The notes below the pieces were generated by a model. That model had not been told where the DNA came from. It saw only the letters and a list, made by a program, of their open reading frames with translations, and did not search any database. From Symsagittifera roscoffensis (taxonomy: Eukaryota; Xenacoelomorpha; Acoela; Convolutidae): 64,000 bases of DNA. The translations under genes and the position numbers were made by a program. Below are positions 51,700 through 63,446 of the stretch, piece after piece. Positions within the stretch are counted from its first letter, which is position 1. Every line of letters begins with the position of its first letter. The stretch covers positions 44,995,013 to 45,059,012 of the forward strand of contig NC_087068.1 of assembly GCF_963678635.1 (NCBI RefSeq). Reading direction: 5' to 3'.

Positions 51700-53839
51700 G
51701 TAAGTTTTCTAGTGATCCTCATTGACATTTAGTTTTCTCAGCACATCAGACAGAAACCCTAATTTAGCATGATTTAAACTAATCTCTTAAGCTCAGTGTT
51801 TTCAACCTTAACAACATTCGAATACCCAAAACTACTCGAAACCTGAACTATTTAAAAGAAACAAATTGCAATGCGTTTACGCAACTCTCCTAGTTTGAGT
51901 ACCAACAGAATCTGTTCTTTAACTGATGGTATCAAATTACTGAGACCAGAAGTTAACTGAATAGTTTTGAACAATTAATGAATATAGGATATGCCAGTTA
52001 ATTCTAATAGCTTGCATGATGCTGGCAGTTCGTTTCGTTATAAATTCTCGCCGGAATCAAAATATAAATAGCACGACCAAATTATTCCCTAATGAGTTAT
52101 CCGATTTTTTTCAAGAAGCCAAAAACATAGCAAAAAAAACAAAGACAGTAGGTTCTTGTGAAAGTAGCAGAGAATGAGCTGTGATCACATTCATAAAAAA
52201 CTACAAAAAAGTTTTGATTGCGTGATAAAAGAATTATACAAACCCGTAGAAAGTTTTTGAATAAGGCATAATTGACAACAGTTTCCTTCAAAAAATGAAA
52301 AAGAACCACAGGAAGTAAAAAATGTTTAAAAAAATATTTTCACAAGTTTTTCCGAACTTTTTGCACAATAGTTTTTTTAAAAAATGTTTGCTAAGGAAGT
52401 GAAAAATTAACCCTCAAAAGCTAGTTTTCTTTTAGTAAAACCCTTTTTTAGCCTGCGTGACCGTTTTTAATAAGACGAACATTACTCGATTGCTTTACTT
52501 GCTCGAAATTAGACTAAAACTTAAAATTTAAACCGCTTTTTCTCAACACAGGGACCAATTTTCAAAAAATTATAATGTTGTTTGATTTATGATTGAAAGG
52601 CTTCAATTTGATATATCACTCGACCCATTCCGATAGTTATTTGTGTTACCTGCTTTTGCGTAGAAATCGAATAAGAAGAAAACAGAAGCAAATGAAACTC
52701 ACCCGAAGACCAAATTTTTCCTCATTTTTAGTGGTCGTAGAAACAAGAATTCCGAACAGGGTGGGAAAAATTATAGATTAATTGTATTTTTTCGCCCAAT
52801 TTTGACTACCTCAAACAAAGATCGTAAAAGGTCAAATGTGGTATCATATTGAAGCCCTAATGGTCGTGATTTAGATCCAGAAAAAACTCGAAAAAGTTGT
52901 CTCTGGTCTGAAATTTACAGTTTTTCAGATAAAATTACACATAGTCGAAGTTACACGGAACCCAAATTGTTAGATTGTGTTTGCCTTTGTAGTCTCATTT
53001 TCGCAGCGTTTTTTTTAAACTCGATTGCTTTTTCTCTCAGAAAATTGCTGAAGGATTAATATAATTTTGTTAGACTTTTTTTTACTATTGATCGTATCAA
53101 CTTAATTGTCTATCGGAACTTTCTGTTCTACTTGCACGGCGACCGACTGTCTTGTCTGTTTTTAAAATGTTTTTGATATTGCTGTTGTTGTTTACCCTTG
53201 CGATAATGAAATTGTTGATTGTTATGATGCTTTACAGTTCCTAATTTTTTGCTTGCATTTCCTTGTTTCATGAAATGCCAAAAAGGTTTCAGGTGGGTTG
53301 CTCTATTCTTTGATTTGAAACACTGATTTTATAACAAACCAGAGAAATTTAGTCCTCAAAAGTAACTATTGATATTTTTAGAGTGTTGAGGATAAAATAT
53401 ATAAATTATATTTAAGTAAATATAAATGAAAAATAATCCAAGCTTTTTTCCTTTGCAACAAGACCCTAAAATATATAGCATTGTTTGTAAGCTGTAAAAA
53501 ACTCTTTTAATTTGAGAAGTTGCATGGTCTGTTTTGATTAACTGAAAATATCAGAACAACTCTAAGACCAAAAGTTAACAACATTTACACCACAAGACAA
53601 CAACATTCATTTAAAAAAACACAAAAAGCTTTTTTTGAATTTTTATTCTTCAAAATAGCGTCTTTAATGCACGAGATGTCATGAGAAACTATATAAATGC
53701 GTTGAAATATCATAGTTTATACATAATTGTCATATTATATAATGTTAAATTTTGCTTTCTAGAATTTTTTTTCGCCAAATGTTTGTTGATAGATATTTTG
53801 TCTTGAAACAGTTGTCTAAAAAGTATGTTGTCTGCACAG
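51700..53839 (+). other. PDZ gene intron 1
   Basis: 2.14 kb, GTAAGT...CTGCACAG. It contains at 52520-52680 a member of the dispersed repeat also found at 9850-10060 and 57595-57720. No other gene was seen. Confidence 0.7.
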
Positions 53840-53954
53840 GGCGAGCGAGTGGACACGACAGTTGCGATGGTCGGGGGTGAGAAGAAGTTTGGTTTCTCAA
53901 TTGCAGGAGGAGCTAACCGAAGTCACTTCCCCAAAGTCGACAACATACACCCGG
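53840..53954 (+). CDS. PDZ scaffold gene, exon 2 (first half of PDZ 1)
   Basis: Encodes GERVDTTVAMVGGEKKFGFS and onward. The KKFGFSIAGG stretch is the carboxylate-binding loop of a PDZ domain (GLGF-type, here FGFS), followed by the SHFPKVDNIHP strand. Phase 0 in, phase 1 out at GGTGAGT (GT at 53955). Confidence 0.85.
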
Positions 53955-54427
53955 GTGAGTCACTACACGCTGCACAGACGGTGACGTCCCTGAATTACAC
54001 TCCTGCAATACTCACATACCCGGCCATTCATGGAATTTCATAAAAAGTTTTATTGGAATGTCATTCGTATATTTTGTTCAAACGTTGAAATGAACTCAAG
54101 CCTTTAAAAATTTTTTTTTTTCTATATGCGTTTGGAAATTTGGTGCGTAGGGTGGGTGGGGGCGGCACACTATATCTTTTTTTCAGTTCCAACTCCGGCC
54201 CACGCGCAAAATGGAAAATTACCCACTCATAATGCAACTTCGTTTTGTTTGAATTTATAAACATGATATATGAATCACATTCTGAAATCAATTTAAATTC
54301 GCCGTGAGGTTTTTCGAACGCTTTTTAACTGAAGCGAAATGAGACTGTTCGTTAATTTCCGAGGATGCATACGATAATGGGAGAAAGGAACTGGAATCTT
54401 ACTTTTTGCGTTGTCGTTTTTCTGCAG

Positions 54428-54537
54428 AATCGGCGGCTTCCAGAGCTAATCTGAAGCTGGGAGATGAGATCATTGCAATAAACGGAGTTAGCATTGAACA
54501 CGCAACACACGAGGGCATCATCACCACCATACATAAG
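54428..54537 (+). CDS. PDZ scaffold gene, exon 3 (second half of PDZ 1)
   Basis: Encodes ESAASRANLKLGDEIIAING and VSIEHATHEGIITTIHK. LKLGDEIIAINGVSI is the classic PDZ core, and the His at the start of the second helix (EHATH) suggests a class I ligand preference (Ser/Thr-x-hydrophobic C-termini). The upstream intron, 53955-54427, is 473 bp. Phase 1 in, phase 0 out. Confidence 0.9.
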
Positions 54538-54882
54538 GTAAACAATTAAATGCTGATGTTAAGTAAAAGTAAACAATTAAATACTAATATTAAATTAAAG
54601 TTAGAAATTAATAATAAATATGCAGTGAAAGTAAACAATTAAATACTAATATTAAATTAAAGTTAGAAATTAATAATAAATATGCTTATAATTTCAACCC
54701 CCATCACTTATATTCTTTTTTGCCTCCTTCGCATCATTTGATCATTCTGTAATTGGAAGATTAGAACATTTGTTAATGTTGTAATGATAGTTTTTCAGTA
54801 CTGTTGTTGGCAGATCAAGCCTTAACAACATCATTTCTTGCAAATAGCCGCATATTTTTAATTGAGTTTCTGCAAATTTTAG
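54538..54882 (+). other. PDZ gene intron 3 with tandem duplication
   Basis: The donor GTAAACAATTAAAT is itself the beginning of a repeat. The same GTAAACAATTAAAT recurs at 54569 and 54631, and the 62 bases from 54569 are repeated from 54631 almost exactly. Two decoy donors therefore follow the real one. Confidence 0.8.
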
Positions 54883-55903
54883 AGCTCTCATAATCGATCA
54901 GTTTCCCTAACTGTCATCCGAGAACCCCCTCCTCCCGAACCCGAGAGGCCCCCGACAGCAGTAAAACGATCCGAGTCGACCAATTTTCCAAAAGCAGTAG
55001 TCGTTCACGACTCAATTTCGGAGAACTCGGACGAGTCATCGAGTGACGAAGAAGAAAGTGACGAGGAGTATTCGGACGAAGACGACGCGCGAGACGGTCG
55101 GCATCCGAACCAAGACGAGCTGAGTGAGGCAAGCACTTTGACTCCGAATGAGAACGAAGTGAATGGATATCATGAAGACGATGAAGGGAATGAACTTGAA
55201 ATAAGTGAAGAGCATAGCCCGAATGGCAATGGGTTTTACAAGAAAGCTGAAAAAGTAGACGAAGATGTCACCAGTAATATTTCATCGTCGGAAATAAACT
55301 CTGATCCTGAAAACATTTACGCAGCACGTGAAAATCTAAATGTGCACCAGCTGAAAGAGAAATTTGAGCCCAATGAATCGCCGAGAAAACAAAACCGACA
55401 TTTTTACTCGATGAACGAACCTGAAATACGCAAACAGCGGTTTCAGAAGAAAAATGATTCGATTTTCATGAAAACGGATTCTTTTAAACAGTACGAAAAG
55501 GACGAGAACAATGTTAAGTCTCGGTATAATTTGGATGACCGATTTGGAAAAAATGACAGAGATTATGATAGTGAAAAATACACTGATTCTTTGGAGGAAA
55601 ACTCAATAAATCAAGGTGAAGATGATTTGGGCCTAGATTTTCAGATGCCTGAAAGGGAAGATCCAATTGGTTACGAGCAGAGGAAACGACTTGATACAAT
55701 TCCATATAAGGCAACAAATGCAATAGAAATAACAGTTGATCCGCCCTCGGAATTAACCGAAAGCGAGCCGAAGAAAACTTCAGGACAAGTTATAGACGAG
55801 GAGCCACTGCTCGTGGAAAAGAGATCCAAAGCGGTCGAGAGTGGAATAGGTGATTTGGAATCATTCGCAGACGGTGAAAAGAAAGAAAAGGAACCCAAAT
55901 TAG
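54883..55903 (+). CDS. PDZ scaffold gene, exon 4 (last PDZ 1 strand and acidic linker)
   Basis: It begins SSHNRSVSLTVIREPPPPEP, which completes PDZ 1 with its last strand. About 300 residues of disordered, very acidic linker follow, with runs of Asp, Glu and Ser (SSSDEEESDEEYSDEDDARD), many casein-kinase-2-like sites and several short Lys/Arg patches. No domain was recognised. It ends after KEPKL in phase 1 at GTAAAT. An apparent extension of the frame into the intron (to 56004) is not coding. Confidence 0.85.
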
Positions 55904-56212
55904 GTAAATTAACTCAACATATTGTAGTCATTCAGAACGACGAATTACAAGATTTTTTGGTTGCAGTTTCTGGCGTGCTTATTAAAGCCATATATTTTGT
56001 TTGACACGGTAAACTGATTTTTCTTTTATGCAGTACTTACTAAAAGATATGTTGATTTATTTCATAAAAATTGGTCAAAATGAGAGAAAAACGGAAGATC
56101 GTTTCTTTTTCAATAGGGACAAGTTAATTTTAATCATTATTTTTTATATTTCTCATTGTTTTTTTAATAATTGTTCTTAGATCATTTGTCAATTTTTCTA
56201 TTATATGTTCAG

Positions 56213-56340
56213 ACCTCGTGATTCTCCACAACAGCCTGCATGAGTTGGATGACGTTGATGCTCTTCGGATCCTCACAACTCTCCAGGAGGACAGGAAGAT
56301 CACAAATTCCATCAGGAGGTACCTGGACACAACCCAACAG
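56213..56340 (+). CDS. PDZ scaffold gene, exon 5 (L27-like helical segment)
   Basis: Encodes DLVILHNSLHELDDVDALRI and LTTLQEDRKITNSIRRYLDTTQQ. This is a compact helical unit of about 43 residues, with Leu spacing like one L27 domain of MAGUK proteins (two helices plus a short third). L27 domains pair with other L27 proteins in polarity complexes. The similarity is structural in feel and not strong in sequence. Phases are 1 in and 0 out. Confidence 0.8.
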
Positions 56341-59300
56341 GTGAGCTGAATTTGAGCTCTGACCACCCACTTAGTTGACAAGGTGTTTGTTCGAGATCGC
56401 CAGATCGTGGGTTCGATGCCCTGCCAATTAAATAGTGTAAGCGAAAGAGCAAATCACTTGACATCAAACTTCAGGTGCAAGTCTGCTAGAGACTAAACTA
56501 CTTAGAGTTCCATTTCAAAAATCTGCTTATAAGGGAGTTGTAGGCGCAAATAATGGCTCTGACTCTCGAAAGCAGGTTTTACTCAAAAAGTTAACTATTT
56601 TAAATTGTACGCAATTGCCTAAAGAGACTCGAACAAATCTCTTTTTTATCCATTTTTTTTAAACCACCTCCCAAGGTTTTTTGGGGTTGCAACAATTTGG
56701 TGGAAAAAGAACCATTCGCCAAAGCTATTTCCAATCACTTCGGGACGTTGTCGAAACAGCAATCCATAACCCCCATATATGTTTTCGGGGTTATCTGAAC
56801 TGAACGAATTTTTCTCATTTAAAACCTCGAAGTTGTAGAGAGTTCAGTTCGCTTAGCTAGAGTTTAAATGAGGTTAGCAGCAAAAGATACTCAAGATACA
56901 GAAACTACTTCGGACTTTCTAAAGTGCAGTCGTATCATTCTTGTTTTTGCCCTGATACGAGAAGCTTTGCTCAGCTGTGTAACAATTACATCAAAACTTA
57001 TTTTTCTAATGCCATGGATACTTGCGACTGACTTCTGGTCGAATTAATTTGCACCAATAGCGTGCAATTTTTTTTTGCCCGTCATTTTCATTGAGTTTTC
57101 CCTATGTTGAAAATTGAGCAAATTTAGTAAAAATATGAAAATTCGCCCCTTCTGTTTCATAGTTTGACAATTTTTTAAGCCAAAATTGTTTAGAATAAGT
57201 CGAAAGGAAGGTCAGAATATTCAATGAAGTATATGATGCGAGAGATATAATCAAACATAAGTTTAAAAATTGAACAATACGATTTAAAATTTGGGTGCAG
57301 ATGGTGCACATTTGAATTTGTGTCCTATGTCAACTTGTCCCCTTTTTGAAGGTTGCTCCAGATTTTTTATGTTGAGGTGTCGGCATCTACTCTAATCTTT
57401 GATTTGATTTTCTTCAGGAGTTAAGCATTTTGTGTTTTAGTTACCGGAAATCATATATCTGCCCCAAGGAAATTGTATGATAAGCATTTTTGCATACACC
57501 CTTTCAAGGAACTATATGATAAGCATTTTTCCTACCATTGAAAATCGGGAGGAACGTTATATTCGTGTTTTTTTTTATTTTTCCCCTCAAAATCAGGTAC
57601 CAAAAACAATCATCGGTTGAGTGATATACCCCATTGAAGCCTCAGTCATGATTCGAACGACATCAAATTTTTTCAAAAAAGTTGTCCCAGTGTTGAGAGA
57701 AACCGTTTTAAAGTTTTTAGTTTTTAATTCGGTTTCGAGCAAGTAAAGCAATTGAATAACTTTTTGTATATTAAAATATAATTTTATTTTAGCCTTTTAG
57801 GCTAAAAAACTTGATTTTACTAAAAAGTTAAATTTTCGAATTTTTATTGAGCGCTTTCTTGGCAAAAAAGGTTTTCTAACAAAAGATGAAAATTTTTCTT
57901 CAATTTTTTTGTTTTTCATTCATTTTTGACGTTAAATGTTTTCAATGATGCCTAGTTCTCTAAATTTCTAATCGTTTGTAAAATTCGCCAATCACACCAC
58001 GCACTAAAAATAATGAAACTAATTTAGGAGAAAAAAAACTTTTTATAGTTTTTTTCTGAATATGCTCAGAACATTCTGTGCTACGTGCACAGCAACCGGC
58101 TATCTTTTTTCTTGTATGGAATGGTATGCGTTGCGTTTCTCGTCCATGGAAGTCCACCCGTAGTATAAAAAGCGAGATCAAAAATATACTACTACAAATT
58201 ATTTCTCGTCTTAGGGTCACGCATTGATTGGTCAGTTTACCCTTTAATGTAATTGAAGTAGCTCATGGTAACAAAAGATAGTTTTGGATTTCTCAAAAAA
58301 ATCTAACAATTTAAAATCTTCTTGCAAACGCAATTACAAATATCAATTGAAATTTTCCTAAATTTCGAAGAAAGTAATAGAATGAATTATTATGCTTCAA
58401 TTGTTTTTTTTTCAGACTAATTCCGGTTTTTTGATTAATTGTTTTTGATGCAATTTTTCTTAACAATATGGCGTTGAATTGCAAGATTTTAATTGTTCAA
58501 AATACCGTGTTACTACATAATGAATATTTTAATTCGTATTTGACACTGCGCTACTTCAATTACCTCAAAACGCAGTGAGAAATTCCGAACTCAGCCTTTA
58601 TTTGGCCGGTTTTATCATACGCGTAATCATCTGTGAGCTGTAGTTACTGCCGTCCACTCGTTAATGGAAAACAAGAAACTTAGTGCGCATTAACCATCGC
58701 AATTTGGCGAAATTTACCTTTTCTAAACCACATAACTTACCAACACGAATTTTGTTACATAAATAGAAAAACTATAAATTTTTGTCTGCCTTTATCAAAT
58801 CGGTTGTTAAGTTATGGGTGGTTAATGAACTAATAAAACCAATTAGCTTGCCTCAATTGAAGCTGGAACAGTTTTGCTTGCGGCATAATTTGCTTCGCTT
58901 TAATTACACTAGCAAGCTTGCGAACGTTAGTGTATTAGTACAAACCTTCTTTTTTTCTAATCTAACTGGCAAATATAATGTTCTTTAAAAGTGTTCACTT
59001 ATTTGGTGGAATTTTTGCTATAATCATATTATGTAGCATTGAAAAGTTTTCATAGCATCTAATCTCTGCTTTATTTTATTTGTGATTAAAAAACTGCTTT
59101 GGTTGTTCTCGCTAGTATTTACGAAACGCAGCTTCGCCTCTGTATCACTCAGATTACGCTTTCAGCGTCGCAGATAAAATTTTCAAAGCGCGCATAATTT
59201 AGTCCAGAACATGGCAAAATTGTCATTTTTTGAACTCGCAAAACTTTTCGGAAAAATTATTGCTGGTAAAAATATCCTACTACATTTGAACTCAGCGAGT

Positions 59301-60127
59301 AGATATCTTCATTTGGTGAAACTAATGTCACTTTTTAAACCCAAAAATTGGTTGAACACAATGAACCTAATTTTTTTTTTATTTTTCACTTGATATAAAA
59401 AAATGATCAAAACTATTTAGAAATTTGACTCAAGTAAAACTTCACCGAGCTTAAATATTTAGTTAACTTTCTTTCAGTTCGAGGCTAAACTCTCTATTTT
59501 GTGAATTGTAAGTGGATCAGCCGACAAAATTTAAACATTTTCAAAGTTTTGTCTCCGGATTCCAGTTACCTACACTCTAAATTGTGCGCTTATCTAGTGC
59601 ACAGTTTGGCCTCGTAATATTCGTCAAAAGCCAGAAAAGTTAGGCTAACTAGAAAAATAATTGTATACAGTTTTTTGAACAACCTATTATCTACGCAATC
59701 ATATTTTGGACAATTTTTTAGTCTCATGGTCAGCTAAACCAGCATGCCCACAGAAATCCGGAGAGACTTGATTCTAGAGCTGTGAGTTAAAAATTTATAT
59801 TTTTTCTAATCATATCATATCATTCATTCATGATCATTACAAATAGTACCAGTCGCTGAACGATACTTGAAATCTGGATTTTGCTTAGAGCACGCATGTC
59901 ATAAATGAAAATAAAAAGTTAAGTTCAACCATTAAATAAATTTAGTGTAGAGAATAGTTTATCTGTTTTTATGGCTGGCATCTAATCGCTGATAGTTGAG
60001 ACGATAGTTGAATCTAGTGTAGCTTTTTAGTGTAGAGTTATTTTTTCAGAGGATTATTTTTTTGCCTTTGTCTGATTATTCTGTTTCTTGGCTTTGAATT
60101 ATGACTCATTATTTTTGTCTTCATCAG
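56341..60127 (+). other. PDZ gene intron 5 (3.8 kb) with SINE and repeats
   Basis: GTGAGC...CATCAG. It contains a tRNA-like head at 56370-56430, ATGATAAGCATTTTT repeats at 57470-57530, an inverse copy of the 9850-10060 repeat at 57595-57720, and at 58900-59150 part of the composite repeat also seen at 61735-62080 (GCGAAC...CTTCTTTTTTTCTAA...AACTGGCAAAT, TTCTCGCTAGTATTTACGAA). No other gene was seen. Confidence 0.7.
56365..56540 (+). mobile_element. Possible tRNA-derived SINE in intron 5
   Basis: CACTTAGTTGACAAGG followed 30 bases later by a good B box (GTGGGTTCGATGCCC, 56407-56421) looks like the head of a tRNA-derived SINE. The A box is weak and no poly(A) tail or target duplication was found, so the limits are approximate. 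Confidence 0.45.
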
Positions 60128-60325
60128 GCACTGCCGTCCGTTTCAAACGTGTTTGTGAACGGGACTTACTCTGACATTCCGAGTAGATCCTCAACTCCAC
60201 TCGATACTGAGGTGATTGTGAACACCCCTTATGAAGATAGAGGCTCGGATGATGCCTCGTGGGCCGAGATATCAGACCCCGGATTGAGAGATGTATTCGT
60301 GACTAAACCGGCTGGACAACACATT
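60128..60325 (+). CDS. PDZ scaffold gene, exon 6
   Basis: 66 residues: ALPSVSNVFVNGTYSDIPSR, a Ser/Thr/Asp-rich linker, and at the end DVFVTKPAGQHI, the first strand of PDZ 2. Both phases are 0. The donor is GTAAGG. The intron after it, 60326-62986, separates the strand from the carboxylate loop. Confidence 0.85.
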
Positions 60326-60549
60326 GTAAGGATTCATTTTGGTCTTAGAAACTAAAAAAAGACTATCTTGCAAGCGATCACCTTGGAAATTGCAGCACAC
60401 GTGCAAGTTGAACCGGCATTTATATAATTGCTGGGCATCATCACCACCCGAAAGCGCCAAAACGCCGCATATCTTAGTAAAGAATCTCTAATTGACCTTA
60501 AATGCATTCCAAATGCCTCAGAGTTAGTTTTATCCAGCTTATTCAATAT

Positions 60550-61095
60550 GATGATGCGACGCTTTATTGTTCCGACTTTAATAGAATGTGACGCAATATT
60601 TCTGCTCGCTGTTTTTTTTTGGTTTCATTTGTGGTGATGCGACGCTTTATTGTTCCCTGTTTCGTAGAAAGTGACGGAATGTTTCTACTCGCTGTCGTTT
60701 ATTGAAGAAGACAACCGCATTTTGCGATTGGCATTTTTTTGACAATTTTCATTTTTTAAAATGGCTTTTTTGACGACAGCTTTTTAAATAGACTGAAAGC
60801 AAAAAATGTCCTGAGCTCAACTTCAAAACGGTCAAGTTTTCATGGGTAGTTTTGCGACGCTTTATTGTTCCGACTTTCGTAGAAAGTGGCGGAATGTTTC
60901 TGCTTGCTGTCGTGTTTTTTTTTTCGTTTTAAGTGTCGTAATGCGACGCTTTATTGTTCCGACTTTGATAGAAAGTGACGGAATATTTCTGCTCGCTGTT
61001 GTTTTTTTGGTTTCATTTGTGGTGATGCGACGCTTTCTTGTTCCGAGTTTCGTAGAGAGTGATGGAATGTTTAGGCTCGCTGTCGTTTATTGAAG
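60550..61095 (+). repeat. Cluster of GCGACGCTTTATTGTTCCGAC units
   Basis: At least five units, at about 60555, 60637, 60852, 60940 and 61026. Each reads ATGCGACGCTTTATTGTTCC, then GACTTTCGTAGAAAGTGACGGAAT, then GTTTCTGCTCGCTGTCGT-like sequence. The core ACTTTCGTAGAAAGT is nearly palindromic. Two larger blocks (60635-60840 and 61025-61230) continue with CAACCGCATTTTGCGATTGGC and TGTCCTGAGCTCAACTTCAAAACG, so a ~390-bp unit is also duplicated. A lone unit lies at 47440. Confidence 0.8.
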
Positions 61096-61334
61096 AAGGC
61101 AACCGCATTTTGCGATTGGCGTTTTTTTGACAATTTTCATTTTTTAAAATGTTTTTTTTTTGTGATGACAGCTTTTTAAATCGTCTGAAACCAAAAAATG
61201 TCCTGAGCTCAACTTCAAAACGATAATTTGGTGGCACAAAATTTTCGTTAAGTGATAGGCCGTTTGAATATTGCCAATATGGGATAAATAACATGGGTTG
61301 CGTAGCAAAAAGTAGACCAGTCTTAGAGTAGACA

Positions 61335-61460
61335 CGTTAGAAAGTAAACAGCCACAATATGAACCAATCAGAATTGAGAACAAGATGCAAACTTAGAAAA
61401 TAAATAATTATTAATTATTTAATTCTTGAGTTTACTTTCTGTTCGCAATTCTGATTGGTT
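61335..61460. repeat. Inverse repeat/hairpin in intron 6
   Basis: GAAAGTAAAC and CCAATCAGAATTG on the left face GTTTACTTTC and CAATTCTGATTGG on the right, around an AATAAATAATTATTAATTATTTA centre that is itself palindromic. It may be a small fold-back element. Confidence 0.65.
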
Positions 61461-61860
61461 ATTGGTCTAATTTTTGACCTGTATAAAATGAAGCTTGTCT
61501 ATTTTTTGACCGCATTCCATTAACCTGTTCTATTTAATTTGGTCAGAAATTGCTCCAAATTTAATTAAGGCAAGCTTTTTGTTCATGTTGATGTGCTAAT
61601 ATACCTGGGGGTATTTCAAAACAAAATGAAAAAAAAACAATCATCGTTCTCAAAACTCTCTAAAGTGTTTTCAACTTAGCGCATAGACTGCAAGGCCTTC
61701 GTGTTTACGCTAGCGAGCAGCTAGTGTTTTATTGCGAACCTTCTTTTTTTCTAACCTAACTCGCAAATAGAAGTGTTTACTTGTGTGCCTTTTGCTATAA
61801 TCACGATCTATAGCATTGGAAACTTCATAGCATCTGTTCTCGGCTTTATTTATGGCTAGT

Positions 61861-62075
61861 GTTTGTTTCGGGATAAGCGTCCGTGGTTGAGTGGTTAGTT
61901 CGTGAGACTCCAGTTCGTAATTTCCAGATCGCAGTAGGTCGTAGGTTCGAGTCCAAGACCTCGCCGAATTTGCACTAATTCGAGGCTTATTTTTACTTTT
62001 TCTTATTGCACTTTTTAGAACTCTTCAGCTGCTTTTTGTCGTGTTCTCGCTAGTGTTTGTGAAGCGCAGCTTCGC
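61861..62075 (+). mobile_element. tRNA-derived SINE, copy 2
   Basis: Better preserved than the copy at 13086-13300. A-box-like TGGTTGAGTGG (61883-61895) and B box GGTTCGAGTCC (61944-61954) have tRNA spacing. A CTAATTCGAGGCTTATTTTTAC region and the tail TTCTCGCTAGTGTTTGTGAAGCGCAGCTTCGCC follow. The head recalls tRNA-Leu/Ser. No poly(A) tail was seen. Upstream sequence (61735-61860) is shared with 58915-59100, pointing to a longer composite repeat. Confidence 0.75.
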
Positions 62076-62986
62076 CTGTGTTAAAAGTTAATCCACACTG
62101 TCTTGATTAAAAGATAGACTCAAAAATCAACCCAACTTTCGCGCTTAGTTTTGATAGATTTTCGAGAATAGTTTGTGGTGGGGTATAGCAGTGTTTTTAT
62201 CTCCTAACATGGTATACTTTAATTGACAATAATTTAATCGCATGATACCCCAGTTGGATATTTGGAACACTCTATTCTATTTTTTGCCCAAATTCAAATG
62301 TGGATAAACCAGTCGAAGCTTAAATAAATTGCAACGAGCAGGGTGTATAAAACGGCGGCAAAAAAAAATACGCCATTTCCTTCATAGAAACAAAGTTTCC
62401 TTGATAGATACATTATCATCGCGTAAATCTCGTTGTTTTCGGCTGTTTCATTTGATAGCTGGTTTTATACTTTTGGTTAAAGTATATTTTGGTTGGAGAA
62501 TAATTTTGACTTTTTGCGATAATAATTTAGTCTTCGAAAATAGATTTTTCCTGTGACTCTTACTGAAATGTGAAACAATATCTTCAAACGAAAACAAGCA
62601 GCTCACTGTTAACTTTGATCTGACCGGTTTTTTATTTGCTTTCATTTAAAAAAATCTGTGTTAGACATCAAAGCTTTTGAGGAGATTATAAGTGTAAACA
62701 AGTGGAGTTAGATTATTATCTAGTACCACACCCGAAGAAGGTCAAACAACATGGTACCGTAAAACTCGGCCAAAATTTAAGGACCGTTTTTCAAAGGCGT
62801 TACTGACCACGTTTAAAATATGTTACATGCGTGGAGAGAGTTGTTCAAAATTATGCAGGAAAAAAAAGCAGTTTTTGGTTTTAAAAACAGTTTCCATTTA
62901 AGGAAATGGTATTCAAAATATTTAACGTGAAGCTGTAAACTTGTCCCGTCCTTGAAGCGGTGAAATGTGATGTTTTGTTTGTTCAG

Positions 62987-63065
62987 GGTGTGACCGTTAA
63001 GAATTCAGAAGATGGTCGAGTAATCATTGCACGGATAGTGAAGGGAGGAAACGTCGAGACGAAAG
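62987..63065 (+). CDS. PDZ scaffold gene, exon 7 (PDZ 2, part)
   Basis: Encodes GVTVKNSEDGRVIIARIVKG and GNVETK. Joined to exon 6 it gives GQHIGVTVK, the carboxylate loop of PDZ 2, then VIIARIVKGG, typical of MPP/PALS-type PDZ domains. Phase 0 in, phase 1 out at GTAAAT. Confidence 0.88.
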
Positions 63066-63446
63066 GTAAATAAACGAGCTGGAAAGAAAAACTCGTATTT
63101 TAAAACAGCTTAATTTTCAACGTCTTTGTTGATCTTACCGAGTGTTTTTTTTTTGAATGATTGCATGTTCATTTTCACACCTTCGAAAATGATTTCGGTG
63201 AACAATTTGTGATAGTTCTATGAAATTACATTTTGTTAAGAAATTTGTGTTTTTTTAGAATTGTTGAGCCGGGTATTTGCCAAACGATTTTTGTTTTAAC
63301 GGGATCCTGGGTACCATTTGTTTAAAAACCTTCGATCCCTGGAACTTTCTGACGGAAACCAGGGCATAGTTTTCCTAGGAATTCCGCAAGTTTTCCCTAA
63401 AAGGGATAATTTCTAAGCGGAATTTTGATTGCTTGACTTTTTTCAG

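Larger units (their letters stand above)
60326..62986 (+). other. PDZ gene intron 6 (2.7 kb) with tandem repeats and SINE
   Basis: Holds the GCGACGCTTTATTGTTCCGAC cluster (60550-61090), a hairpin at 61335-61460 and a tRNA-derived SINE at 61861-62075. No further coding exon is needed by the phases and none was seen. Confidence 0.7.

Noticed and set aside
61861-61970. Functional tRNA gene
   Set aside because: A and B boxes are present, but the arms are mispaired and the sequence continues into a SINE body shared with another copy.
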